64,000 nucleotides of DNA, from assembly GCA_018466975.1 (NCBI GenBank), contig CM031562.1:4513173-4577172 (forward strand), given 5' to 3'. This DNA is from Sparassis latifolia. Lineage: Eukaryota > Basidiomycota > Agaricomycetes > Polyporales > Sparassidaceae. Shown piece by piece: positions 34,370 to 46,500 of the stretch. Below the pieces are notes generated by a model. It was not told the DNA's origin. It ran no database searches and saw only the letters and a list, made by a program, of their open reading frames with translations. Numbering within the stretch: position 1 is the first letter of the stretch; every line of letters begins with the position of its first letter. A program made the translations under genes and the position numbers.

Positions 34370-37300
34370 TCATCCCGGTGTGACCTTCACTGCACTCGTA
34401 CTGTAGATGTTCAATGTGAATGACCCTTCTATCCCTGGGTTGTATGTGGATGGAACGGCAAGATACGTCCCAGGCTGGAGCTTCATCTGCGGAGTAACGA
34501 CTCCAGAGACTGCGTCTGAGTATGGTCCCGATGTAGCAACAAGTACGCTCATCGGCAACTGCTCCGTTGAGCGGAAGAGGGTGATATTCGCGGAAGTGGT
34601 CGAAGAAAGTTTGTCCAGTTGAAGACGGATCCTGCAGGCCGCAGCATGTAGTGTCAAGTATTAGACAGGAAATGAACCCTTACTTGAGTTGGCTCGATGT
34701 CTCCAGCTTGATCTCATACTTGGGATTTGACGAGTACTGATTGAAGCTCGGACTACCTGCTGCTGTTTCGACAGTCCTACGGGTGGTTGAACAAGCTGTC
34801 TAACTCAGCGAGGAAAAGATACACTGACCACGCGCCATGGATAACTTTGTTGAACATCCCAGCACCCTCTTGCGGAATTGGAGTGAGCTCTATACGGTGA
34901 GAGCTTTCGACTTTCAATGAAAATTTTCCCAGCTGCTGCGGCTCGAATGTAGACACGATCAGAGTATAATCACCCACTACATCGATCGTGTCAGAGGCCG
35001 ATGTAAAGAACAATGAATACGAGCATACCAGGCAAATCGCTAGTTCCCTGTGCGTAGCCGTAACTGTATGGGCCAGAAGAAAGTGCGACATCGTTGCGTC
35101 CAAACCTGGAGATCGGTGAGCAATATTCAAGGAATGAGTGGATCTTGCACATCTCACTCGGTCACTCGATCTCCCTGAGACCAAACGAGAGTGGCATTCA
35201 TGGGTAGCTTCCGGCATGCTTGGAGGACCACCGATATCCGCGCCTTAGAACTCCCAATAGGGCCAACGGACGACTCTTCGGTGGAGTGTATTCGCAGATG
35301 GTACTGAGGATTGGTGAGGAACGTCTGATAGCTGTAATTTCCTCCAGCGCACTTGGTCGTGAATGCACCATCGATCTAGTACCAAGGTCAGGCAGGAAGT
35401 CAGAATAAACGCACGCTTCCTCACCTGCTCGCTATACGGTGCGTTCGAGGAGTCTTCGATCCATGACAGAGCAACATTAGAGTACGCGGTAACGGTGAAG
35501 CCAACGTCCTCAAAGTCGCCATCATATGAGGCAACAAGGGAGAGTATGGTGGTCGAAGTACTAAGTTGCGTTTTCACCTGCAGATCGTTGTCACGTCCGG
35601 TTATGTGGTAGAAATAGACAGTTGCACTCACGAGAACGTGCATTCCAGTGGAATATTCGCCCTTGACATCTTCAATTAGTATACGCGTTGCAAAACACTA
35701 ACGATGTACCTGAAGTTTCGATATACTGGGATTCTCTAGAGCGGGAGTTGTCTCGTTTCCGCTGGTGACGAGTAGAGCTATGTACTCCGACTTTCGACTG
35801 ATGTCCGTAACATGGCGGCTGAGCAAGATCCAGACATCGCGGCTACCTTGTCCTTGTATGCTACGACCTTGCTGCGTACGCAATCGCAATGGAAAATGTG
35901 CGACTTCCAACAGTAATGTGTGAATGGACATGAATGCGCGATACTAAATAAAAAGCATACCCCTATGTGCGCACCCTGGAATGTTCGATTTCCACATACT
36001 GTCGCTTTGTCAACGTCGAAGAATACATGATCTACGGCATGGACTGACCCATGGAAGAATAACTGATGACGAAATATCCCAGGATCCCAACTGAGGTAAA
36101 TACCGTCGAAGATATCATGTATCGCATCCCATGAGATGTTCAAGGTTCCTGGGAGTACGATCAATCAATAGCCCTTTACGAATAATTCAGCATACTGACG
36201 TGGCTGATCGTGTTGGGTGTGCGATTCTGAGACTCTGTTGTCCGATTTCTCCGGGTCGTTTATAGTCCGTTGAGACTGAACCCACGAGTCGAGAACAGTC
36301 AGCGTTCGATCACCGTCTGAGTCTTGCATGTCTGCAACGTGCTCGCCTATAAGTTATCTGTGTTGCATCTGGGAGGTACAATGCATACCGATAACTGCGT
36401 AACAATGAGCCGGTAACAAGGTGAACGATGACCATTTCGGAACAACAAGTCTTGTCCCTGTGCCTACAGTGAAAATACAGTGTCCTGCAGGATTGCATAG
36501 GATGGATCAACAAAGTTCGTGGTTAGAAGGAGGCCTATTACCTCGAGCAAATCCAGCTAGTACGCGGGACCATGTTTTTTCTCGTTGATGGAACGGGCTA
36601 TTACATTGAACATGGATGAGTAACAGCCATATGTGGACGTTGAATTGCAGCACCTTCTCAAGTCTACATGATCTGGTATCCAGCCCGCTAATGCGCTTTT
36701 TTGGCGGGTAAACCGGCGAAAATCAACGTGAGAATGAAACACTTACTGCAAGTCGAAGCTTGAATTTCTAGAGTGTATATATTTGGCGTCACTAATCATA
36801 TGTATACAGGAGAAAAGAATGCGTTACGCACGACCCAGGGAAGTCATATCCACCCATTAATTTCATGTACTGCGACAGACAGCTGTTAGTACTCTAGATA
36901 ACGTAAGTTTAAACAGGACTCACGGCCTTCTCCACGAGTAGTGGCCATAATTGGAGCTTATCGCCCGTCGACATACACATGAGAGTGCCGTCTGGATACA
37001 TTGGCAATTGATCATCTACTTCTGAATGAACAGGAAGACGATTTATAAAGAGTAGGAGGATTCGAAGTTCGAACTCACTAATCTAATTGCAAATCGCAAA
37101 CCCGAGCGACTATGGTCAGTGGAACACCGTGGATGGCATCAAAACGAACTGACACGTCGAAGGGCGCCATTGAAGTACACTCGGAGCCAATAATACCCTG
37201 CATCTGAGTGACGTGGTACGCCTTCAGGTGCTTGTGGATAGAAGCTTGACAATCCTATCTGTTAAGGAAAGCCTTATTTATACGACAGTCATGATACGTG

Positions 37301-38048
37301 TGCAACCACAAAGCCTGCCTTCGAATTGAACCGCCGATGATGGTTGATACAAATTGCAATGGAGCCACAGACAGAGCAGTCAGATATGATGTGTTGAATG
37401 ATGTCTTGCGGAAGAAGGAGCAACGAGGAAGAATAAACGTTTGTCCCAGCTCCTATTCGTCTCCATGATGCAGAATGCTGCTGCTGGTCAGGAGAGAAAT
37501 TGGGCTGCCTGGTATGAAAGATGTTCGATTGGACAGAACAGATAGATTATGACAGAACACACGATAAGTCGTCCGGGCAATCTTCATCCCAAAGCGGCAG
37601 ACGAATATTGTTGACGGTGGAGGATTTCTTGAGAACGTGTATTTGTTCCTCTGGATGCCGTCACACATTCGCAGGTGAGATTGTGAGCAAGAAGGGCAAA
37701 GGAAATGGCTTTGCTACATACGGTCGGAAAAATGGTTCTTGATGACGGGAGTGAGATCTTGCCGGATGAGCTTGATCTTCTCTGCACGTTCCAAGGCTTT
37801 GGCAGCCTCATTTCTGGAGGTCGTGCGCAAGCTGGAGTCAGCTGCGTACTGGCTGATGTATAGAAAGCCTTCGGCGGCCTTGATGTAAAGACGGAAAGCT
37901 CGATCGAGATCTTTTTCGAGTTCGGCCTTGGCGGCTTTGGCATACGTTCCCTGCGCCAAGAAAACTTGGTGAGGATCATGTTATCTGATAATGTGAATGT
38001 GCTTACCTCGGCGTCCTGGAGAGCCATTCCACTTCGCTTGGAGCTCAT
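34370..38048 (-). CDS. RIM13: Calpain-like cysteine protease of the pH pathway (Rim13/PalB)
   Basis: Many exons; the first two are 38007-38048 (MSSKRSGMALQDAE) and 37722-37950. An N-terminal MIT domain (KAAKAELEKDLDRAFRLYIK) is followed by the protease core: SDCSVCGSIAICINHHRR with the nucleophile Cys (about 37360-37400), DDQLPMYPDGTLMCMS, YMKLMGGYDFPGS, GWIPDHVDL and a catalytic His segment LLPAHCYAVI (about 36400). The third triad position reads VLDSWV, with Asp-Ser where classical calpains have Asn-Pro. C2-like calpain domain III copies follow (SWDAIHDIFDGIYLSWDP; LIVSTFEPQQLGKFSLKVES; YNPGIEGSFTLNIYST), ending at 34370. Rim13 cleaves Rim101/PacC in response to alkaline pH on ESCRT-III, which the MIT domain binds. 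Internal exon borders were not all fixed. Confidence 0.85.
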
Positions 38049-38464
38049 TCCTGATACCACTAAACGTGCTTGAACCCGGGATAGTGCCTACATGACTTGG
38101 AGTGTGTGTCTGCCAGGAGGCCTCGGAGGCGGTCGCATCACAGATCGGTCTTGCCATATTTGTAAATCGGTATCGACGTGCAAGACACGTGGCTGCTCCT
38201 CGCAGTCGACGACGACTGTCGCGTCCGCGACCGTCTCGCCAGCATCGATATATGTATGGTCAACAACGGAGGCCACTATTTCTGACAGCGCGCTTTCTAT
38301 CCAACAAAAATGACTTCTGTCGGCCTTTTGTTCGATCGGCAACTATTGTTCCCCCAGAATGGTATTACAGACAACGATGGCTGCGTTTACTCGACATATA
38401 GTCCTTCACCGTATTCGTTTTTCGTCTACCTTGTTCTAATCTTGCCACTCGATATACCTCTAGG
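38049..38464. promoter_or_regulatory. Shared divergent promoter region (RIM13 / LRR protein)
   Basis: 416 bases between facing-away start codons. No individual element is called; both promoters must lie here. Confidence 0.5.
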
Positions 38465-40189
38465 ATGGCGCCTCCCAACTCCAGACTCTCTTGGGAGCCT
38501 TCTTCTGTCCACAAGGAGCCTTTGTCGATATCCATTCCTTCTCCAGATCACTCTGTGCCTGCAGAGACCTCTCACTTCTCTCCAGAGTCACATCCATCTT
38601 CTCCCTCTAGGACGCAGTCGAGCTGGACATTCGCTGCAAAATCTTCTGCAAAGGACGTGGAAGCCGGCAGCATGCACACGCACCGATCTGTTGCACCCTC
38701 TTTCCGAGACCGTTTTACCAGGCTGTTCTTTGATGTACGCACTCTTGGTCGGGAACGAGAACCGGACCTACCTATCCAGCAACCTCAGTTGTCCGAATGG
38801 CCTCCCCTACACATAGAGAAACGCCAGTGCTGCCAGCACTGTCGGTGTCATGACCCCAAGAAGAAACGAAAACACATTGTTTTCCGCTGGGTACTCCTAA
38901 TTATAGTGATCTATCTTTTAATCAACGCGATTGTCTTGGATGCGCGCACGCTGCATCCGTCAACTTCGTCGTCACCGTCGCCAGCGTCGACGTCGACATC
39001 CACGACGTTGTCGACAAGCGCGCAGCAATGCCTCTCACAGTACATCATCAATGCGCCAAGCACACCCTCTCTTTATCCATGCTCCACGTGCTTTCCAATT
39101 TTTCAGAGTGTACCATCGAACTTCTCGGACGGGAATCCAGGGGATGCCGAGCAGATTCAGAATGCTTTACAGTTCTGTAGTCTTCGCAGCATATTCGACA
39201 CCACGGACAGTGCAGGACAGAGTCTTTTGGCGAATGGTAGCTGGGTACAGAATGTACAGTTCTGTGCATGGACTGGTGTTTCATGCGATGGTTCTGGACG
39301 AGTGTCATCATTGTAAGTTTCTCTCCAGTGCGTGTGGTGTTCGGGTACTTATTTTTATATATAGGCAGTTGACGTTCCCCTCTGTCCCAGCAGCTCTTCC
39401 TAGTGAAATTGGGGGGTTAACGGGCCTGCAAAGCTTGCAAATCACCGGTGACACAACCACTCCAGGTAAGTTCGCTCCCCACATGTTTACTTCATGTATC
39501 TCAACCCAAATCGTCTTGATAGCTGGTTCTCTTCCCTCGTCATTCACGTCCCTAACTGCACTGTCGACCCTCAACTTTGAGTCGACCGCCATATCTGCAC
39601 TCCCTGACAACCTGTTTTCGTCCTTGAAGAAGGTCACAACGATTACCCTGGTTCGCAACCGCAATATGGGCAGTGTCTTGCCCTCGAGTGTGACCGGGCT
39701 ATCTTTGCAGAATTTGTGGGTTGATTGTCCTTTCACCCAGCTTTGTACCTTACATTCATGGTGGTTCGTCTATAGGGTGGTGAACCAGCAGTCCCTGACG
39801 AATCCTCTCTCGTCACTCTTTTCAAGCTCCTTCATCCGGTCTTCCATCCAACTAATGTGGGTGTTCGGTTGCGAATGTGGTAACTGTGTGAAACCTGACA
39901 ACTTCGTTTCTTCAGTGACCTTTCTTCGACTTCTCTCTCGGGATCGATTCCCTCTTCTATTTCTTCCCTCTCTTCACTTGTTGAGCTCCATCTGGACAAT
40001 AACAACCTCACCAACCCTATTCCCGCCACTTTCCCGCCGAAGCTGCAGTTGTTGACCTTGTCTAACAACACTGGCCTCACCGGGTCTGTCACTGGGTCCT
40101 TCTGCTCTCTTACTGCTTTGCAGGAGTGCAGCATGACTGGCACCGGGCTCACTCCTAAGGGTGGATGTAGTGTATGCCAATTCTCTTGA
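38465..40189 (+). CDS. Type II membrane protein with extracellular leucine-rich repeats
   Basis: Five exons: 38465-39312, 39365-39465, 39523-39715, 39776-39856 and 39916-40189, 498 aa. A Ser/Pro-rich cytosolic region of about 140 residues carries a Cys/His cluster (CCQHCRCHDPKKKRKH) just before a single membrane helix (VLLIIVIYLLINAIVL). Then come a Ser/Thr linker, a cysteine-containing capping region (WVQNVQFCAWTGVSC, like plant and oomycete LRRNT caps) and LRRs: LPSEIGGLTGLQSLQI, LPSSFTSLTALSTLNF, SLSGSIPSSISSLSSLVELH and LDNNNLTNPIPATFPPKLQ. The orientation (positive residues before the helix, LRRs after it) suggests a surface receptor-like or wall-facing protein without a kinase. The Cys cluster may be palmitoylated. 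Confidence 0.8.
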
Positions 40190-40465
40190 CACTTTCTCGG
40201 ACAGCATTAGCGATGATGAACATTACTGGACGTTTTGAATGTATCTAGACTGATACTGTAGCTATAATTCACTGTATTGTACTCGTACAGCTCGTTGTTG
40301 TAGACTAGTCTTACTGTACCGTACTATGTACTGACCACCGCGCGAACGCTTCGACTGCGGGATTCGTACGGATAAGCCCAAATACAGGTTATTTGTGATA
40401 ATGGTCCAATAATTCGTTAACGCAGCGACGAAGCAGCGACCGCCGAGTATTTCAACGCAACACCG

Positions 40466-41489
40466 ATGACTGACTTCCTTGCGCGAGAGAGCGAGCTGTT
40501 GGGCGAGGAGTTCACTGGAACACCGACGGGTGGCTCCTACGCTACTGCCGGGGGGGAGATTGACTTCGACCGCGCCGCCTCCGCCTTCCCCGACATCTCG
40601 TTAGACGGTTCGGGCGACATCCCAGCTGCCTCCGCTCCTCCTCCTGCCAAAACCTCCACCTTCTTGTTCGACGACTTCGCGAGTCCGCCCCGGGAGCGGG
40701 CGACGGAGGTAAAGGTGACGGGAGACGAGGAAATCGAGAAGTTCGAGAGTGAGTTCCCGGACATTGAAGTTCCTCAGGTGAAGTCGCACCGAGCCCCGTA
40801 CGTGCCGACGTGTATGGCTAACTGTCGCCTGTGTAATCAACAGTCGTTTCCACCTCCGAGAACTTTGCCTGCATTCGGTCCTCCAACGACCTTTGCACCA
40901 CAACCTCAACAGTCTGCTTTCTCCTCAACGCCTATCCTGAGCCATGCCGTGGACGAAGAAGAGCCGCAAGTTATCAAGTGCGCAATCCATATGTTGCCCA
41001 TTGTGTACGGTATATCTGACTCCGCCGCGCAGGGACTGGCGAGAGAAACAGGCTGCCGAGATTAAAGCCCGCGACGAAGCCTCGAAGGTGAAGCGCGAAG
41101 AGACCGTCGAAAAGGCGAACCGTGCTATTGACCAGTTCTACGAGGAATACGCTGCCAAGAAGGAGAGGAACATCAGGGAGAACAAGTGCGTCATCTCCCT
41201 CTCTCCTCCTACCGCTTGCTTTGATGTAACCACTCACTACCAGGGAACACGAGGAGGAGTTTCGTGCCGTGCTCTCCGACTCGTTGTCAAATGGCACGAC
41301 ATGGCAACGCATCTGTGATTTCATAGAATTGCAGAACTCGCAGAGCCGTAGACAATGTGCCCAGTTTTACGTTGGGGACTTAGCCGACCACGGATCTATC
41401 GCGCATGTTTCTGAAGGAGGTTAGTACTAGTACTGCGTACTCAAAAGAGAGTTGCGACAGCAGTTCTACCTGGTGCAGCCGGTTATTAG
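40466..41489 (+). CDS. CLC1: Clathrin light chain, C-terminus in broken frames
   Basis: Exons 40466-40777, 40844-40977, 41033-41185 and 41244 onward. It starts MTDFLARESELLGEEF; the conserved clathrin heavy-chain-binding helix is intact: KDWREKQAAEIKARDEASK with ANRAIDQFYEEYAAKKERN and TTWQRICDFIELQNSQS. It coats endocytic and Golgi vesicles with the heavy chain. After QNSQS (41346) the expected C-terminus does not continue in frame. Matching pieces appear in the other two frames: PTTDLSRMFLKEV from 41384 and ATAVLPGAAGY ending at 41489. No plausible intron joins them. In the unshifted frame the protein would stop at about 41426. Either small sequence errors or real frameshifts explain this. 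Confidence 0.82.
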
Positions 41490-41578
41490 ATAGGGAAATA
41501 GGTATTATTTTCAACGGTCGCTTCCTCTTATCCTTCTTACTACGTTTTCAGCCCTCTCTTCACATCTTCCCGTAAACC

Positions 41579-43100
41579 ATGTCCGACCACTTTCCAATCA
41601 GCCAAGTCGACCCTACCGCACCGACTCCCCAAAACACTCCTCTCACCCACGCACCCATCGCTGCGGGGCTCTCGCGTCCCACCGTGCCCGACATTAGTGA
41701 AGACCAGGAGGCAGAGGAGGAGGAGGCGTCCCCCACTGCCTCGGCTATGCAGCACGCGATGCTCGGCATGGTACAAGGCAAGCTCGCGGGGCTTGTCGGC
41801 AAGAGCTCGGGCTACATTGAGAGTCTCCCGAATGACGTGAAGCGGAACATCGAGGCTCTCAAGGGCGTGCAGGTCAAGCAGATTGAGCTCCAGAACAAGT
41901 ACAAGCGCGAGTGTCTCGAGCTCGAGAAGAAGGTATGTCTCGCTCTGCGGCCCCAACTGCGTGCGATTGCCCGATCCCAGCCAGATGCTCACCTCGTTCG
42001 TCTTCGTCGTGCAGTATCTTGAGTTGCAGGTTCCTCTGTACGACCGCCGCCTCGCGATCATCACTGGCGCTTCGCAACCCACCGCGGAGGAGATTGATAC
42101 TGGCGAGCAGGAGTCGCTGAAGGACGACCCAGACCACACTCTGCTTCCCAAGGATGTGGCCCCTCGACGAGCGGCATCCCTGAGTTCTGGCTCACTGCAC
42201 TTAGGAATCATGTCGGTCTCTCCGACATCATTACCGACCGCGATGCGGCTGCGCTCAAGCACTTGGTTGACATCCGCCTGTCATACCTTCCCGCAAGCGA
42301 CCCCAAGCCTGGCTTCAAACTTCTCTTCATCTTCCGCCCCAACGAGTTCTTTGAGAACGAGATTCTTGAAAAGACCTATCTCTATCAAGAAGAGGTAGGT
42401 TACTCGGGTGATTTCATGTATGATCGCGCGATCGGTACCGAGATCAAGTGGAAAGAGGATAAGGACTTGACGAAGGAGTTCGAGATCAAGAAGCAGCGGA
42501 ACAAGAGTGAGTAACATAACACTGCGATGAAAAGAGTGCGTTCCCTGATTTTAAAAATGGTAGATACGAATCGCACGCGTCTCATCCGCAAGGCCCGCCC
42601 AGCGGACTCATTCTTCAACTTCTTCTCACCTCCAGTTCCCCCCGATGATGATACGGAACTGGAAGATGAGGAGCTGAACGAGCTGGAAGAGAAACTTGAG
42701 GTTGACTACCAAATCGGCGAGGACATCAAGGAGAAGGTTCGTCCCCATCACCGCTTTTAGTCTTCCACTACCTTCCGCTCACCGTAGTGATTCGTACGTC
42801 CGCAGGTCATCCCTCGTGCCGTAGACTTCTTCACCGGCAAGGCACTAGAATACGAGGACATTGATGACGACGACGATTTCGAGGATATCGAAGATGACGA
42901 AGAGGACGACGATGATGACGACCGCTTCGAGGAGGATGAGGTGCATACATCCACTCTCCCGCTCTCTCAGTGTACTGACGCACCAACTTCAGGACTCTGA
43001 CGAGGACGACCTTCCGGGAAGGAGACGCGCTCCACCCAAGGGCCGTGGGGCGGGGGCAACCACGACGAACGTAAATCCGGAGGAGTGCAAGCAGCAGTGA
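41579..43100 (+). CDS. NAP1: Nucleosome assembly protein 1 (one-base frame break)
   Basis: Five exons: 41579-41932, 42015-42506, 42564-42736, 42806-42940 and 42993-43100, about 420 aa once one missing base is allowed. NAP1 is an H2A-H2B chaperone shuttling between cytoplasm and nucleus. Landmarks: [19 protein letters not shown], the dimerisation helix, [60 protein letters not shown], the NLS-like [21 protein letters not shown] and the acidic tail ([20 protein letters not shown]). The frame changes between PKDVAP (about 42150-42164) and SGIPEFW (42173) inside the exon; the CCCC run at 42160-42163 is the probable site of a lost C. The start is only 89 bases past the clathrin light chain end. 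Confidence 0.88.
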
Positions 43101-43350
43101 TTCAAAGTGTCGCGATGCCATCAATCGCCAAATCTTCGCTGGCAATCCTACGCCTTCCCTTGGTATGGAGAAATAAAGCTTGTTTCGCTCACTGACGGTT
43201 CTAAACACAAGACATAATTCTGCACTGCCCCTCTTATGTCATGTATTCTGAAAGTGCTTTGTTCATTACGTAATTCACGTATAATGCTGAAGTACTTCGT
43301 CAAGATAGTACGTAAGTACGCAAAAGTAAAGTATCTCACCACATGGTGTC

Positions 43351-43453
43351 TACACTGAGCGGGAGTCGAACCCGCGCCGCTTGCTAATGCATATATGTAT
43401 ACCCGTGGACGAATGAATGGAAGGCAAGCATGATACCGTTTCACCATCAGTGT
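43351..43453 (-). tRNA. tRNA-Gly (anticodon TCC) with a 32-nt intron
   Basis: The acceptor arms ACACTGA and TCAGTGT pair perfectly. The D region TGGTGAAACGGTATCA is the usual fungal tRNA-Gly form. The anticodon stem CTTGC/GCAAG closes the loop C-T-TCC-A-A after removal of an intron between positions 37 and 38. The T arm is GCGGG-TTCGACT-CCCGC. U33 requires TCC as the anticodon, excluding the Glu TTC reading. The 32-nt intron lies one base 3' of the anticodon, the universal place for nuclear tRNA introns. Confidence 0.9.
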
Positions 43454-43561
43454 ACTCATCATACCGAGTATAATCAACATCTACAGCCTTGGTAAATTTT
43501 GACTAAGTATGAGGAACGGAAGATAAACCAAACCAATGCGCAACCACTAATGGCAGATACA

Positions 43562-46500
43562 TCATCCCATGGTAGCTGTTTTAGCTAAATGAAGCGCCTC
43601 AGCAATAACAAACCCAATGTCATCCCCGACAGCCTGTATATCCACCTCCCCTACCGCATCCGCATCCGCATCGACCCCGTCATTCCCCTCCATCATCGCA
43701 TGACCCGCGTCCCCCAACAACTCCACGTTCCCGACACCCTCGTGCCACGGCGAGCATGAGCGATGGCCTCCGCGCAGCCTGAGTGCGGTCACGTCCCCCA
43801 CATACGCGCGCACTCCCGGTGAGACGACCCCTGCATCAGAATCCGACTTGGGCAGCAAACGCCAGTGAGGCTGCGGCTTCCCAACGTATACTCTACGACG
43901 ACCCGATGGGGCTCGAGACGCGGCCGAGGGGCCCAAGACGATCCCGCTGCTGTTGCCGAGGAAACCGGGCCCGACGCGCTCGCCGTGCATGCCGTACACC
44001 GTCCCCCAGAACGCGCCCTGCGGCGCCGTCCACTTGTATTCGGGCGGGGGAGTCGGCGTCGGCGTCAACACCCGCGCGGGAGCGGGTGCGCCATCCGCGT
44101 CTGTGAAACCTGCTCTGGCGGGCCCGCGCCGGGCAGAGACGTATGGCACGCCGCGCTTCCTGCAGCACACGTCGCAGTTGCACATGTCCAGGCAACGCGG
44201 GCAGGTGAAGGACACAGCGTCGGCGTCAAAGATGATCTCGGGGTATCTGTACGACCGAAGCAAATGTAGAAGATTATTTTCATCAGCGATGCAGCCAGAA
44301 AGTGGGTAATCGAGGAGCAGCAACACGCACCGTTTAGAGATGCACACATGGCAGTACAACGATCCGCACACTTGGTCGTTCCGAATAGCAGTACATCGCA
44401 TTTTTGGATGGGGCGCGCTACGCCGGCAATGGTGACAGGTAATCGTTGTTCTCGCCGCGTTTACGGGGGGCCCTACGCAGGTGATCGCCGCATCTATGAG
44501 AGGCCCTACGCGTGTGATTACCTGCTTCGGCTGGCCCGCATCGTCGTTGTCCGAGTCGAGCGACGAGAGCGAAGACAAAGAGGCAGCCGCGGGGCTTATC
44601 GACTGCGTGGCGAGGACACGGGCACTGGGTTTCCGCACGCGTTTCCCAGACACGATCTCCTCATCGAAGATTGACTTGCTAGGGATCATCTCAAAAACGA
44701 CATGAGGCTTCGGCCGCGGCGGAGCTTTGGGCTTCGGATTTGGTGGTGCCTTGGGCTTCAAGGGAGACTTGCCCTTCGCACTGGTTTTGGGTTTCACATC
44801 TCGTGCCGGCTTGTACTCGTCGTCCGAGGAATCCACCACCACAACCACATCAAGCTCGTGCTCGGAGGCCCATGAATTCTCTGAAGGAGGCTTCGGGCGA
44901 GTTCGGGCGCTGGGTGCCTTGGCCTTGTCCTTCGCAGGGAGACGGGACGGCCCCGCAACAGGACTCATAGACACCTCAAGGCGCCGATGCGCAGCCGGAG
45001 GCGGAGACGGCGTACTGCTGGGTGAATAGTGCTGGACCTCGAACGGAGGCATGGGCGGGGCACCGAGCAGCGACGGGTCGATCGTACCGTCCCCGAATCC
45101 AAATCCATGATCCGCGTCCGGACTCATGTCCATGTCCACATCGTGTGACGCCCCGCCGAGCATCCATGGCCCGACGGTGCCAGAGCTGAAGCCGAGGAAG
45201 CTGTCGGAGAACGAATCGATGGGGCCAGGGTGAAACAGCACGTCGTCCTGGGCGTCGCGCGCCTTCTCATGGAGGTCGAAGCTGAGCCCGCCAAGCGGCA
45301 CCATGTTGCCCACAGCATTTGGCGCCGCCGGCGGCATGGGCGAGGGGAGCCGGCTCTGTGGGGTGCTCGCGTTCGCGGTGTCAGGCGTGATACCGGGCGT
45401 GGGCATCCCTGAGGAAGCAGCGGGAAGACGTTCTTCGTCAAATAAGCTCTCGCACCCACGATCCGCGTCGGCGGATGCTTTCCGCATGGGCGATGCAGCG
45501 GGCTCGCGCAGCTGCATGCTACTGAGGACCATGCTGATGTCCTTATGCAGATGCCGAAGCGCGACACAGACGCCGCCAGGCGTTGAGTAGATCTCATCCT
45601 CGACATTAACTTGGTAGTTTGGGACTAGCGTAGCGAAAACATCGACGTGGAAAGCTGCGGGGCGGTGGGGAGCTTCGGCCCTTGGCTTTTTGCGCTGCGC
45701 CTGTGAGTTAGACGAGCGGGCGCGCTTGCGTTTCAGCGGGGGTGCCGAGGCTGATGCAGACGCTGGTGGTACCGGGGCAGGAGTAGTAGCAGCCTGGAGG
45801 AATGCGAACTCGGACGCCGACTTGTACGATTCCTTGGTCACGCCAGGTGGCAGAGGTGGGACGAGCACATATGCACGATTCGTGCTGGTGGGCTGGCTTG
45901 TTGAAACCATCAACGGCACGGGAGGAGAGCTTTCCAAGGTGCTGAGCGGACTTAGTGAGCATGGTAGCTGCGCACCACTTGAGTTAACGTGAAGAGCATA
46001 AATATGCAAATACAAGACTCACGATGTGTGTAGCCGTAGGCGTTTGCGGTACCGATCCGTGAACTGCGCTTATTGGCGCAACGCCCGCACGGTTAATCGA
46101 CATGTCTGGGTCTCGTACTGCATCTTCAGTGACCGGCGCGTCTGTAGAGTCGCATCCTGCAGATGGAATCTCGTCCACGATCAAGTCCGCGGCGTCCACG
46201 TCATAGGATAAGATCGGCAGATCGCGCGCGATTGAGCTCCCTGCGTTGCTCGACGGGCCTGCACCAGGGATATCTTGTGGCTGCGGAATGCGTGCAAAGG
46301 CGACATGCCCCGGCGACGACATGTCTCGAAGGTCCATTGGCACCGACACGTCCACTTCCGCGAAGCTGGACTCGGGGAAAATGGGTTCAGAGCTCACCCC
46401 TTGTACTTCCGTAGAATTTTGAGCCACATCCGGTATTGAAGCATCGTCACTATCGATATTCGGTGTACGATGCACGTCGGTAGCTGTCGAAATTTCCATT

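Noticed and set aside
38931..40055. 374-codon plus-strand open frame overlapping the LRR gene
   Set aside because: A different frame that runs through introns of the LRR gene; the spliced LRR frame is supported by repeat motifs and phase.
43351..43453. Reading the tRNA anticodon as TTC (Glu)
   Set aside because: It would place C instead of U at position 33; TCC with U33 and the Gly-type D and T arms fits.
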